Of a stretch of DNA of 64,000 nucleotides, positions 8,769 through 17,009 are shown one piece after another. The DNA lies in the NCBI RefSeq assembly GCF_011045035.1, contig NZ_JAALAA010000010.1, positions 124,001 through 188,000 of the forward strand, given 5' to 3'. Under the pieces are notes generated by a model. It was not told where the DNA came from. It saw only the letters and a program-made list of their open reading frames with translations, and did not search any database. Both the position numbers and the translations under genes were made by a program. How positions within the stretch are numbered: position 1 is the first letter of the stretch; every line of letters starts with the position of its first letter. Origin of the DNA: Nocardioides turkmenicus (GTDB lineage Bacteria; Actinomycetota; Actinomycetes; Propionibacteriales; Nocardioidaceae).

Positions 8769-9374
8769 ATGAGCGACGTACGCACCAGCACCCAGGCACG
8801 CGGAGACCGCAGCCGCGCGCGTCTGCTCGACGCGGCGGTCCAGGCATTCTCCGCCAAGGGGTTCCACGGCACCAGCACTCGCGACATCGCCACCGCGGCG
8901 GGGCTGAGCCCGGCAGCGGTCTACGTCCACCACCGCTCCAAGGAGGAGCTCCTGCACGCGATCGCGGTACGCGGCCACGAGATCATCCTCGAGGCCGTCA
9001 CCGAGGCGACCCGCACCGACGCCGCGCCCGCCGAACGGGTCGCCGCCGCCGTACGCACCTATGTCCTCTTCCACGCCCGCTCCCACACGACGGCCCGGGT
9101 CATCAACTACGAGCTCGCAGCGCTGACCGAGGAGCACTTCCGCGAGATCGCGGGCATGCGCCGCGCCATCGACACCGTCATGCGTGAGGTCGTCGAGGAA
9201 GGCGTACGCAGCGGCGACTTCGACACCCCCGACCCCGCCAAGGCGGCCACCGCCCTGCTCTCGCTGGGCATCGACCTGGCCCGGTGGTACCGCGACGACG
9301 GCTCCTGGACCCCGGAGTCTCTCGCCGACTTCTACGCCGACCTCGCGCTCCGCGTCGTCGGCGCCCGCCCCTGA
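8769..9374 (+). CDS. TetR family transcriptional regulator
   Basis: 201 residues. An N-terminal helix-turn-helix lies at about 18-62 (SRARLLDAAVQAFSAKGFHGTSTRDIATAAG...YVHHRSKEELL), followed by the helical ligand domain. GAGGGG sits just before the ATG. It is 46 nt upstream of an acyl-CoA dehydrogenase on the same strand, so the likely ligand is an acyl-CoA and the likely target its own promoter with the dehydrogenase, like the KstR2/FadR-type regulators. The ligand is inferred from the neighbour. Confidence 0.88.
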   Translation: MSDVRTSTQARGDRSRARLLDAAVQAFSAKGFHGTSTRDIATAAGLSPAAVYVHHRSKEELLHAIAVRGHEIILEAVTEATRTDAAPAERVAAAVRTYVLFHARSHTTARVINYELAALTEEHFREIAGMRRAIDTVMREVVEEGVRSGDFDTPDPAKAATALLSLGIDLARWYRDDGSWTPESLADFYADLALRVVGARP

Positions 9375-9420
9375 GGCTCCGCCCGACTTCCGTTTCGACC
9401 CCGAGAAGAAAGCACGATTG

Positions 9421-10578
9421 ATGCGCCGCACCATCTACACCGAGGACCACCAGTCCTTCCGCGAGACCATCCGCTCGTTCATCGAGAAGGAGGTCGTCCC
9501 CGTCTACGACGAGTGGTACGAGGCCGGGATCGTCCCCCACGACTTCTACCTCAAGCTCGGCGAGCTCGGCGTGTGGGGCATCCAGGTGCCCGAGGAGTAC
9601 GGCGGCGCCGGGATCGAGTCGTTCAAGTACTCCGCCGTCATGACCGAGGAGCTCGCCCGCGCCGGCGTCTCCTTCGGCGGCTCGAGCACCCACGTCGGCC
9701 TGTGCCTGCCCTACCTCCTCAAGCTCGCCACCAAGGAGCAGATGGAGCGCTGGATGCCCGGCTTCGTCTCCGGTGCGGAGATGTGGGCGATCGCGATGAC
9801 CGAGCCCGGCACCGGCTCGGACCTGGCCGGCATGACCACCAACGCCAAGCTCACCGAGGACGGCAAGCACTACATCCTCAACGGCGCCAAGACCTTCATC
9901 ACCGGTGGCGTCAACGCCGACCGGGTGATCGTCTGCGCCCGCACCGCGCCGGCCACCCCCGAGGACCGTCGCGGCGGCATCACGCTCCTCGCCGTCGACA
10001 CCAAGCTGCCGGGCTACGAGGTCGGCCGCAAGCTCGACAAGCTCGGCCTCAAGGTCTCCGACACCGCCGAGCTGTCCTTCACCGACGTGCAGGTCCCGGT
10101 CGAGGACGTGCTCGGCGAGGTCGGCAAGGGCTTCTCCTACCTCGGCCAGAACCTCCCGGTCGAGCGTCTCGGCATCGCCGTCGGCGCCTACGCCCAGGCC
10201 GCGGCCGCCGTCGAGTTCGCCAAGAAGTACGTCCAGGAGCGGAAGGTCTTCGGCACCACCGTCGCGTCCTTCCAGAACACGAAGTTCGAGCTGGCCGCGT
10301 GCAAGGCCGAGGTCGACGCCGCCGAGGCCGTGGTCGACCGCGCCATCGAGGCCGAGGACGCCGGCACCCTCACCGCCGCAGAGGCCGCCTCGGCGAAGCT
10401 GTTCTGCACCGAGGTCGCCCACCGTGTCGTCGACCGCTGTCTCCAGCTCCACGGCGGCTACGGCTACATGAACGAGTACCCCATCGCCCGCCTCTACGCC
10501 GACAACCGCGTCAACCGCATCTACGGCGGAACCTCCGAGGTCATGAAGCTCATCATCGCCAAGGACATGGGTCTGTGA
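9421..10578 (+). CDS. Acyl-CoA dehydrogenase
   Basis: 385 residues. FAD-dependent alpha,beta-dehydrogenation of an acyl-CoA. Typical blocks are AIAMTEPGTGSDLAGM, NGAKTFITGG, LHGGYGYMNEYPIARLYAD and the C-terminal IYGGTSEVMK. The usual medium-chain catalytic Glu in YEGT is Gly here. Glu248 in LPVERLGIAVG matches the alternative base of isovaleryl-CoA and long-chain dehydrogenases, so the enzyme should be active and may favour branched or longer chains. The ATG at 9421 gives the normal family start; the open frame extends further upstream into tetR by chance. Confidence 0.92.
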   Translation: MRRTIYTEDHQSFRETIRSFIEKEVVPVYDEWYEAGIVPHDFYLKLGELGVWGIQVPEEYGGAGIESFKYSAVMTEELARAGVSFGGSSTHVGLCLPYLLKLATKEQMERWMPGFVSGAEMWAIAMTEPGTGSDLAGMTTNAKLTEDGKHYILNGAKTFITGGVNADRVIVCARTAPATPEDRRGGITLLAVDTKLPGYEVGRKLDKLGLKVSDTAELSFTDVQVPVEDVLGEVGKGFSYLGQNLPVERLGIAVGAYAQAAAAVEFAKKYVQERKVFGTTVASFQNTKFELAACKAEVDAAEAVVDRAIEAEDAGTLTAAEAASAKLFCTEVAHRVVDRCLQLHGGYGYMNEYPIARLYADNRVNRIYGGTSEVMKLIIAKDMGL

Positions 10579-10591
10579 CCTGCTAGAACCC

Positions 10592-10627
10592 TGCCGAGTC
10601 GGCTCGTCATGACGAGCCGACTCGGCA
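10592..10627. repeat. 36-bp perfect palindrome (family A)
   Basis: Arms TGCCGAGTCGGCTCGTCA and its exact complement, with no loop, centred on CATG. It sits 13 bp after the acyl-CoA dehydrogenase stop and ends 13 bp before the araC-family start. It shares the CCGAGTCGGC...GCCGACTCGG core with 39865-39896 and 56793-56917. It could act as a terminator stem, but no T-run follows. Confidence 0.9.
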
Positions 10628-10640
10628 TACGCTCGGGCAT

Positions 10641-11030
10641 GTGACACCGCGCGAGGACGAGAACCGCCGCCTGCTGCGGGCGCGCGACGCGATGGACCGG
10701 CACTACGCCGAGCACCTCGATGTGCCGGCGATCGCGCGGGTCGCCCATGTGTCTTCCGCGCACTTCACACGCAGGTTCAAGGCGGTCTTCGGCGAGACGC
10801 CCCACCGCTATCTGCAGCGCCGCCGGATCGAGCGGTCCATGGCACTGCTGCGAGACACCTCGATGCCAGTCACCGAGGTCGCGCTCACGGTCGGCTTCAC
10901 CAGCCTCGGCACCTTCAGCCGTACGTTCCGCGACATCGTCGGCACCTCCCCCAGCGGCTACCGCGCCCGGGCCGACAGTCCCGCGGTGCCTGGGTGCGTG
11001 GCCCGCGCCTGGATGCGGCCGGCGAGCTGA
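10641..11030 (+). CDS. Small AraC family regulator, DNA-binding domain only
   Basis: 129 residues. Two helix-turn-helix units of an HTH_18 domain fill the protein: LDVPAIARVAHVSSAHFTRR..FGETPHRYLQRRRI (about 25-60) and MPVTEVALTVGFTSLGTFSR..GTSPSGYR (about 74-107). There is no ligand-binding domain. Starts at GTG 10641; the ATG two bases earlier is in another frame and stops at once. Such short AraC proteins next to VOC genes form a common actinobacterial pair. The gene begins 13 bp after a 36-bp palindrome. Confidence 0.85.
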   Translation: MTPREDENRRLLRARDAMDRHYAEHLDVPAIARVAHVSSAHFTRRFKAVFGETPHRYLQRRRIERSMALLRDTSMPVTEVALTVGFTSLGTFSRTFRDIVGTSPSGYRARADSPAVPGCVARAWMRPAS

Positions 11031-11078
11031 GCAGTTTCGGAGAAGCGCTCGGTGCCGAAGGCGCCGCAGACTGGTCGC

Positions 11079-11540
11079 ATGCTGACCAACATCAACATCA
11101 CCGGAATCTACGTCCTCGACCAGGACGAGGCCCTCGACTTCTACGTCGGCAAGCTCGGCCTCGAGGTCGGCAGCGACGTCGACATGGGCTTCATGCGCTG
11201 GCTCACCGTCCACCTTCCCGGCGACCCCGACCACCAGCTGCTGCTCGAGGTGCCCGGAGGCTCCCCCGCCCACAGCGCCGAGACCGCCGCCCAGCTGCGC
11301 GACCTGGTGACCAAGGGTGCGATGGGCGCCGCGGTCATCTTCAACACCGACGACTGCCAGAAGCTCTACGAGGAGCTCTCCGCCAAGGGCGTCGAGTTCA
11401 CCGACAGGCCCACCCAGCAGCCCTACGGCATCGACTGCGCCTTCCGCGACCCCTTCGGCAACCACATCCGCGCCACCCAGCGGGTCGAGGGTCCCGTCGA
11501 GATCACCGACGAGGACATCGCCCGCTGGTCGGGGAAGTGA
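11079..11540 (+). CDS. VOC (glyoxalase/bleomycin-resistance fold) family protein
   Basis: 153 residues from the ATG at 11079 (MLTNINITGIYVLDQDEALDFYVGKLGLEV); an in-frame GTG at 11052 would add nine residues. Paired beta-alpha-beta-beta-beta modules are visible: the YVGKLGLEVG N-terminal unit and the YGIDCAFRDPFGNHIRATQ C-terminal unit with a conserved Asp-Pro-x-Gly-Asn turn. The family includes metal-dependent lyases, dioxygenases and resistance proteins; the substrate here is unknown. It follows the araC-family gene by 48 nt and is probably its target. Confidence 0.83.
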   Translation: MLTNINITGIYVLDQDEALDFYVGKLGLEVGSDVDMGFMRWLTVHLPGDPDHQLLLEVPGGSPAHSAETAAQLRDLVTKGAMGAAVIFNTDDCQKLYEELSAKGVEFTDRPTQQPYGIDCAFRDPFGNHIRATQRVEGPVEITDEDIARWSGK

Positions 11541-11569
11541 GTCGAACCCCGCATCCATCCGCGCTCGCG

Positions 11570-12481
11570 TCAGGAGGCTGCTACGACGTCCTCGGCGGGC
11601 GCATCCGATCCGATGGAGAACCACGCGAGGACCGAGCTCGAGTGGAGCAGGGCGACCGACGCCAGCGCGGCGAGCGCCACCACCCCGAGGATCGTCGCAA
11701 CGAACGGGTCTGACGGGGCCACGGTCCCTACAGCGTGGCGCAGGTAACCGATCGCGACGGCCGCGGACAGCACTATCAGAGCAGGCGCGAACCGTACCCG
11801 CCGGAAGCACGCCAGCGCGGCTACGAATGCCGGCAAGGAGAGCGCGACCATCTCGAGGCCAAGGAGTAGCGCGATGTCGCCGCCGATGAGAAACGGAAAG
11901 AGCGATTCGAACCACGGCTGCGCCGCCCTGTAGGACCAATCCACCCTGGCGACGAAGAAGATCGCGACAACCAGGAGCGGAAGCGACCAGACCAGCGCTG
12001 TCAGGGCACCGAGCGTGGCCTGCAGAGGGCGGCGCGGCTCGTGAGCGTCCCTCGGCATCGGCGCCAACCAGCGGTTCACCCCGGGCAGGTGGAGCAGCAC
12101 GATCACGGCCACCGAGATCATGGTCGGTGGAACTGCTCCCGCGATCTCGTACATGTCGGGAGTCAGGGACAGAAACGTCACGACGAAGCTGGCCATGCAT
12201 GCAGCGGTGAGGACTGCTCGGGCTGCTGCCGACCGACGGAGCAGCAACGCCGCAGCGACGACCTCGATGATGCTGCGAGCAATCACCACGACCGTGATGG
12301 TCGCGACGCTGACCTCGTCGACGGCGGGGACGAGTCCGGGTTCCGCCCCGAGCAACAAGACCGGGATCAGCTTGAACGGTAGCCCGAGCCCCGAGGTGAT
12401 GAAGACAGTGACGACGGCGAGGATGACGGGCACCGGGATCCCCGTACGAACTCCAGTCGTGGCAGTGGGCTGCGGGGTCAT
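11570..12481 (-). CDS. Multi-pass membrane protein of unknown function
   Basis: 303 residues, not recognised. Seven or eight hydrophobic segments are visible, among them VPVILAVVTVFITSGLGL, ATITVVVIARSIIEVVAAALLL, ISVAVIVLLHLP, ALTALVWSLPLLVVAIFFV, GDIALLLGLEMVALSLPAFVAAL and ATILGVVALAALASVALL, with a basic Arg-rich loop between them. There is no signal for export, ATPase or channel motif. It stands alone: the next gene on its strand (aroB) is 186 bp upstream behind a long inverted repeat, and the VOC gene converges on it 29 bp away. Its slightly lower GC supports an acquired accessory gene, weakly. Confidence 0.7.
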   Translation of the reverse strand: MTPQPTATTGVRTGIPVPVILAVVTVFITSGLGLPFKLIPVLLLGAEPGLVPAVDEVSVATITVVVIARSIIEVVAAALLLRRSAAARAVLTAACMASFVVTFLSLTPDMYEIAGAVPPTMISVAVIVLLHLPGVNRWLAPMPRDAHEPRRPLQATLGALTALVWSLPLLVVAIFFVARVDWSYRAAQPWFESLFPFLIGGDIALLLGLEMVALSLPAFVAALACFRRVRFAPALIVLSAAVAIGYLRHAVGTVAPSDPFVATILGVVALAALASVALLHSSSVLAWFSIGSDAPAEDVVAAS

Positions 12482-12563
12482 ACCCGAACCCTAGGGGGCA
12501 TCGATCGTCGATGCGTGTCGGTCCATCCGATCCGCCCGATTCGTAGGTTCGCCAACGGGGTCG

Positions 12564-12618
12564 TATGACAGAGGGTCCGACCTTGTGAACGTTTCACAAG
12601 GTCGGACCCTCTGTCATA
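12564..12618. repeat. Inverted repeat with 26-bp perfect arms after aroB
   Basis: The left arm 12564-12589 (begins TATGACAGAGGGT) and right arm 12593-12618 are exact complements around a 3-nt loop. The element lies 50 bp past the aroB stop and 83 bp before the start of the membrane-protein gene. As RNA it would be an extremely stable stem. It can serve as terminator for the aroCKB operon, though no T-run follows on either strand. Its sequence differs from the other repeat families in this window. Confidence 0.88.
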
Positions 12619-12667
12619 GTCGGCGCCGTCGCCTCGCGAGCCGCGGCTCCTGCTGGTCGAGCTCTGG

Positions 12668-13765
12668 CTAGCCTCCGACGACTGCGTACGCCTCGCGCAG
12701 CTGCTCCTCGGTCGGCCCGGTGAGGATGCGCGGGACGGCGAGGTCGTGGAGGACGAGGAAGCGGAGGACGGAGCCGCGGGTCTTCTTGTCGACCCGCATG
12801 GCACCGATCAGGTCGTCGAAGCCGGCCTCGACACCGAGCTCCTTGACGGTGGTCGGGAGACCGACCTTCGCGAAGGCCGGCGCGTGCCGGGCGGCGACGT
12901 CGTCGGAGAGGACCCCGGCGATGCGGGCGAGCTCGGCGGCGTAGACGCAGCCTACGGCGACCGCGTCACCGTGGCGGATCGAGAAGCCGGAGTGCTTCTC
13001 GAGCGCGTGGGCGAGGGTGTGGCCGTAGTTGAGGGTCTCGCGGCCGGGGTGGCCGTCGGCGCCGCCGGTCTCCTTCAGGTCTGCGGCGACGACCTCGGCC
13101 TTGACCCGGATCGCGCGCTCGACGAGCTCGGCGAGAACGGGCGAGTCGGCGGTGATCTCGTCGCTCTCCTCGACCAGCCGCAGGATCTCCGGGTCGGCGA
13201 TGAAGCCGCACTTGACGACCTCGCCGAGCCCGGCGACCAGGTCCTCCCGGGGCAGGGTCTTCAGCAGGGCGAGGTCGCAGAGCACGCCGGCGGGCTCGTG
13301 GAACGCGCCGACGAGGTTCTTCCCAGCAGCGGTGTTGACACCGGTCTTGCCGCCGACCGCGGCGTCGACCATGGCCAGCACGGTCGTGGGCATGTGCACG
13401 ACGCGTACGCCCCGCAGCCATCCGGCCGCGACCCAGCCGCCGAGGTCGGTGGTCGCGCCGCCGCCGAAGGTGACGACGGCGTCGGAGCGGGTGAAGCCCT
13501 TCTCCCCCAGCGCCTCCCAGCAGTCGTTGGCGACCGCGACCGTCTTCTGGTCCTCGCCGCTGGGCAGGCCGAGGCCGAGCACGTCGTAGTGCTTCAGCAG
13601 CTCCTCGAGCACGGGCTCGGCGTACTCGGCGAGCTCGGCGGCGTACAGGAACGCCACCCGCTGGACGCTCTCGCCCAGGAGTCCCTGGAGCCGGTCGGCG
13701 AGGCCGCTGCCGATGATGACGTCGTACGCCGCGGCGCTCTCGACCCGGATGACTGTGTCGCTCAT
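12668..13765 (-). CDS. aroB: 3-dehydroquinate synthase
   Basis: 365 residues. Converts DAHP to 3-dehydroquinate using NAD+ and a divalent metal, second shikimate step. Seen: the NAD-binding GGGATTDLGGWVAA, PTTVLAMVDAAVGGKTGVN, GAFHEP, metal ligands in GLGEVVKCG, NYGHTLAHALE and RHGDAVAVG. Length is normal for the single-domain bacterial enzyme. The ATG at 13765 overlaps the aroK stop by ATGA, so it is coupled to aroK and aroC upstream. Confidence 0.97.
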   Translation of the reverse strand: MSDTVIRVESAAAYDVIIGSGLADRLQGLLGESVQRVAFLYAAELAEYAEPVLEELLKHYDVLGLGLPSGEDQKTVAVANDCWEALGEKGFTRSDAVVTFGGGATTDLGGWVAAGWLRGVRVVHMPTTVLAMVDAAVGGKTGVNTAAGKNLVGAFHEPAGVLCDLALLKTLPREDLVAGLGEVVKCGFIADPEILRLVEESDEITADSPVLAELVERAIRVKAEVVAADLKETGGADGHPGRETLNYGHTLAHALEKHSGFSIRHGDAVAVGCVYAAELARIAGVLSDDVAARHAPAFAKVGLPTTVKELGVEAGFDDLIGAMRVDKKTRGSVLRFLVLHDLAVPRILTGPTEEQLREAYAVVGG

Positions 13766-14262
13766 GCCCGCACCTTCTCGACCAGCTCGTCGGCCACGTC
13801 CTCGGCCGACCGGTTGTCCGTGTCCACGACGAAGGTCGCCACCGACTCATAGATCGGCGCGCGCTCCTCGAGCAGAGCCTTGATCCGGCCGCGTACGTTG
13901 CCGAGGAGCAGCGGACGGCCCGAACCGAGACCGACCCGCTTGACCGCGTCGGCGACGCCGACCCGCAGGTAGACGACCGTGTGCTCCTTGAGCAGGATCC
14001 GGGTCTGGTCTGCGAGAACAGCGCCGCCACCGAGCGAGACGACGCCGTCGTGCTCGGCCAGCGCCGCGGCGACCGCCTCCTCCTCGACGCGACGGAAGTG
14101 CTCTTCCCCCTCGTCGACGAAGATGTCCTGCACGCTCTTGCCGGCGGCCGCCGCGATGTCCTGGTCGGTGTCGCGCAGCGTGACCCCGAGCCGGGACGCG
14201 AGCAGCGCCCCGACCGTCGACTTCCCGGCGCCCATCGGGCCGACGAGCACGACTGCCGGCAT
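13762..14262 (-). CDS. aroK: Shikimate kinase
   Basis: 166 residues. ATP-dependent phosphorylation of shikimate to shikimate 3-phosphate. Walker A GPMGAGKST (8-16), the shikimate-binding DTDQDI (31-36) and GGGAVL, a lid Arg region VKRVGLGSGRPLL, and adenine-binding end are present. Its ATG shares one base with the aroC stop (TGATG) and its stop overlaps the aroB start (ATGA), so aroC-aroK-aroB form a coupled unit. Confidence 0.96.
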   Translation of the reverse strand: MPAVVLVGPMGAGKSTVGALLASRLGVTLRDTDQDIAAAAGKSVQDIFVDEGEEHFRRVEEEAVAAALAEHDGVVSLGGGAVLADQTRILLKEHTVVYLRVGVADAVKRVGLGSGRPLLLGNVRGRIKALLEERAPIYESVATFVVDTDNRSAEDVADELVEKVRA

Positions 14263-15440
14263 CAGGAGTACCTCAGGTTCTCGAGGTAAGACTTGGCGTT
14301 GCGTGCCGTCTCGGCGACGGAGTCGCCGCCGAACTTCTCCAGCGCCGCCTCGGCCAGCACGAGCGCGACCATCGCCTCGGCGACGACACCCGCAGCAGGC
14401 ACAGCACAGACGTCGGAGCGCTGGTGGTGCGCCACCGCGGACTCACCGGTCGCGACGTCGACGGTACGCAGCGCCCGCGGCACGGTCGCGATCGGCTTCA
14501 TCGCGGCGCGGACCCGCAGCACCTCACCGGTCGACATGCCGCCCTCGGTGCCGCCGGAGCGCCCGGAGGCGCGGCGGATCCCGTCGGCGGACGGGACGAT
14601 CTCGTCGTGGGCCTTGGACCCGGGCGTCGCGGCGAGCTCGAAGCCGTCGCCGACCTCGACCCCCTTGATCGCCTGGATGCCCATCAGCGCGCCGGCCAGG
14701 CGCGCGTCGAGGCGACGGTCCCAGTGGACGTGGGACCCGAGGCCCGGCGGCAGGCCGTGGACGGCGACCTCGACGACGCCGCCGAGGGTGTCACCGTCCT
14801 TGTGGGCCTCGTCGATGCGGGCGACCATCTGCTTGGAGCCGTCGGGGTCGAGCACCCGCACCGGGTCCTCGTCCAGGCGCGCAACGTCCTCGGGCGAGGG
14901 GACCTGGTGGCTGGGCGTACGGACGCCGCCGATCTCGAGGACGTGGGACACCAGACGTACGCCGAGCGCCTGCTCGAGGAAGGCCGAGGCGACCGCGCCG
15001 AGCGCGACCCGGGCCGCGGTCTCGCGGGCCGAGGCACGCTCCAGGATCGGACGGGCGTCGTCGAAGTCGTACTTCTGCATCCCGACCAGGTCTGCGTGAC
15101 CGGGCCGCGGCCGGGTCAACGGGGCGTTCCGGGCCTGCCCGGCGAGCACCTCGGCGTCGACCGGGTCGGCGGACATCACGGTCTCCCACTTGGGCCACTC
15201 GGTGTTGCCGACCTCGATCGCGACCGGACCGCCCTGGGTCTCCCCGTGGCGTACGCCACCGGTGATCCGCACCTGGTCCTTCTCGAACTTCATCCGAGCA
15301 CCGCGGCCATAGCCGAGCCGGCGCCGAGCCAGGGCATCAGCGATGTCGTCAGAGGTGATCCGGACGTGGGCGGGCAGACCCTCCATCACGGCCGTCAGGG
15401 ACGGACCGTGGGACTCGCCCGCAGTGAGCCAACGCAACAT
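14262..15440 (-). CDS. aroC: Chorismate synthase
   Basis: 392 residues. Makes chorismate from 5-enolpyruvylshikimate 3-phosphate with reduced FMN. Signature regions [74 protein letters not shown] and [15 protein letters not shown] are all present. First gene of aroC-aroK-aroB. A 45-bp gap separates it from the prepilin peptidase upstream, so the run from alaS to aroB may be one long transcription unit. Confidence 0.97.
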   Translation of the reverse strand: MLRWLTAGESHGPSLTAVMEGLPAHVRITSDDIADALARRRLGYGRGARMKFEKDQVRITGGVRHGETQGGPVAIEVGNTEWPKWETVMSADPVDAEVLAGQARNAPLTRPRPGHADLVGMQKYDFDDARPILERASARETAARVALGAVASAFLEQALGVRLVSHVLEIGGVRTPSHQVPSPEDVARLDEDPVRVLDPDGSKQMVARIDEAHKDGDTLGGVVEVAVHGLPPGLGSHVHWDRRLDARLAGALMGIQAIKGVEVGDGFELAATPGSKAHDEIVPSADGIRRASGRSGGTEGGMSTGEVLRVRAAMKPIATVPRALRTVDVATGESAVAHHQRSDVCAVPAAGVVAEAMVALVLAEAALEKFGGDSVAETARNAKSYLENLRYS

Positions 15441-15485
15441 GGGAGCAGTCTTTCATCCTCCCCACGCAACCCCGTGCACCCGGGC

Positions 15486-16163
15486 TCACAGCGAGACGCC
15501 GAGCACCCCGACGAGCATGCCCCAGATCATGAACGGCCCGTACGCCAGGGGCTCGCGCATCGCCGTGCGCGAGCGCTGCGCGACCGCACGCCCGATGCCC
15601 CAGACACCGAAGATCGCCAGCCCGGCCCACAGCCCGACCGCCAGGTGATCCCAGCCGAGGCGGCCGAGGACGAGGCCGACGAGCGCGGCGAGCCGTACGT
15701 CGCCGAAGCCCATCGCGTGCGGCAGGATCCGCCACAGCAGCCAGAACGCCGAGCGGGCGATCACCAGGCCGGCGAGCGCACCGAGGGCGACCTCGGTCCC
15801 GCGGGTCCAGAGCCACTCGGCGCCGAGCAGCGCGAGCCCGACCCCGGTCGCCGCCAGGATCGGCAGCTTCGGCAGCCGCTGCACCCGCCAGTCGACGTAG
15901 GCGAGCATCACGAGCAACGGCGCGAGCGGCACCACGGCCACCATCAGGCGGGAGGGCTCCACCCGCCAGGCCAGCAGCCCGGCGAGCGCAGCCGAGACAG
16001 CCACCGCGAGCGGCAGCAGCGGCCGCCAGGCGGCGAGAGTGGGGTACGGAACCGCGGGCGGGTCGTCGGCGGGCTCGGGGAGACGACGGAGCACTGCCGG
16101 CATGCCGAGGGCGAGCACGCCGGCGACGGCCGCACTCACCAGCACGACCGCCCCGGGGCTCAT
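15486..16163 (-). CDS. Prepilin peptidase (A24), short form without methylase domain
   Basis: 225 residues, about seven membrane segments. The two catalytic aspartates of the A24 aspartyl protease family are present: Asp91 in YVDWRVQRLPKLPI and Asp155 in the GxGD motif MGFGDVRLA. The N-terminal cytoplasmic methyltransferase domain of classical PilD is missing, so it resembles TadV/FppA-type enzymes. The ATG at 16163 overlaps the aroE stop (ATGA). No pilin or Tad genes lie in the window. The equivalent gene sits next to aroE in mycobacteria (Rv2551c), so the placement is conserved although its substrate is not obvious. Confidence 0.85.
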   Translation of the reverse strand: MSPGAVVLVSAAVAGVLALGMPAVLRRLPEPADDPPAVPYPTLAAWRPLLPLAVAVSAALAGLLAWRVEPSRLMVAVVPLAPLLVMLAYVDWRVQRLPKLPILAATGVGLALLGAEWLWTRGTEVALGALAGLVIARSAFWLLWRILPHAMGFGDVRLAALVGLVLGRLGWDHLAVGLWAGLAIFGVWGIGRAVAQRSRTAMREPLAYGPFMIWGMLVGVLGVSL

Positions 16164-16996
16164 GCCGGTGAGGGCTCCGTGATGCCCAGGGCCTTCTCCC
16201 CCGCGGCCCGCATCGCCTCGAGCGGGGCGGGACGGCTGGTGAAGAGCTCGAACTGCAGCACCGCCTGGTGCACGAGCAGGTCCAGGCCGCTGACGGTCAC
16301 GCCGGGCGCGACCGAGAGCAGCGGCGAGGGCCACGGGTCGTAGACGACGTCGAAGACGACCGGCGTCGACGCCCAGCGGTCGACGAGCTCAGGAGTCTGG
16401 GCCTTCGCCGGGACGGTGGAGACCACCGCATCCACTCCGTCGACCACCGAGTCGAGCGGGAGCACGGACACGACCGGCTTGCTGCGGTGACGCGAGATCA
16501 TCTCGATCGTCTCCCCCGCCGCACCCGGGTTGCGGGCCAGCAGGGTGATCCGGGAGGCACCCAGCTCGGCGAGCGCCAGCCCCGTCGAAGCAGCCGTGGC
16601 GCCGGCGCCGAGGATCGCACCATGGGAGCAGGAGACATCGTCGCCGGCCCGCTCCCGGATCGCCGCGACCGCGCCCGGCAGGTCGGTGTTGTCCCCCACC
16701 CAGCCGTGCGACGAGCGCACCAGGGTGTTGACCGCTCCCACGAGCCGCGCCCGGGGAGAGACCGACCGCGCCAGCTCGAACGCCTCCCGCTTGAGCGGCA
16801 TCGTCACCGACAGCCCCCGCCACCGGCTCGGCGGCCAGTCGCCGCCGAGGCTGTCGACGTAGGCCACCAGGCCACCGGCCTGCACCCGGGTGGAGGTGTA
16901 GGACCAGTCGGACATCTCCAGCTCGGCGTACGCAGCCTGGTGGAGGGCCGGGGAGAGCGAGTGACCGATCGGGTCACCCAGGACGGCACATTTCAC
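16160..16996 (-). CDS. aroE: Shikimate dehydrogenase
   Basis: 278 residues. NADP-dependent reduction of 3-dehydroshikimate to shikimate. Substrate-site residues are visible: Ser13 and Ser15 in IGHSLSPALH, Lys69 in LSVTMPLKRE, Asn90 in GAVNTL and Asp105 in DNTDLPG. The nucleotide loop is GAGATAAS (about 130-137), followed by LLARNP. It overlaps the prepilin peptidase start and begins 13 nt after mltG. Confidence 0.95.
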   Translation of the reverse strand: MKCAVLGDPIGHSLSPALHQAAYAELEMSDWSYTSTRVQAGGLVAYVDSLGGDWPPSRWRGLSVTMPLKREAFELARSVSPRARLVGAVNTLVRSSHGWVGDNTDLPGAVAAIRERAGDDVSCSHGAILGAGATAASTGLALAELGASRITLLARNPGAAGETIEMISRHRSKPVVSVLPLDSVVDGVDAVVSTVPAKAQTPELVDRWASTPVVFDVVYDPWPSPLLSVAPGVTVSGLDLLVHQAVLQFELFTSRPAPLEAMRAAGEKALGITEPSPA

Positions 16997-17009
16997 TCAG
17001 GCCTCCTCC

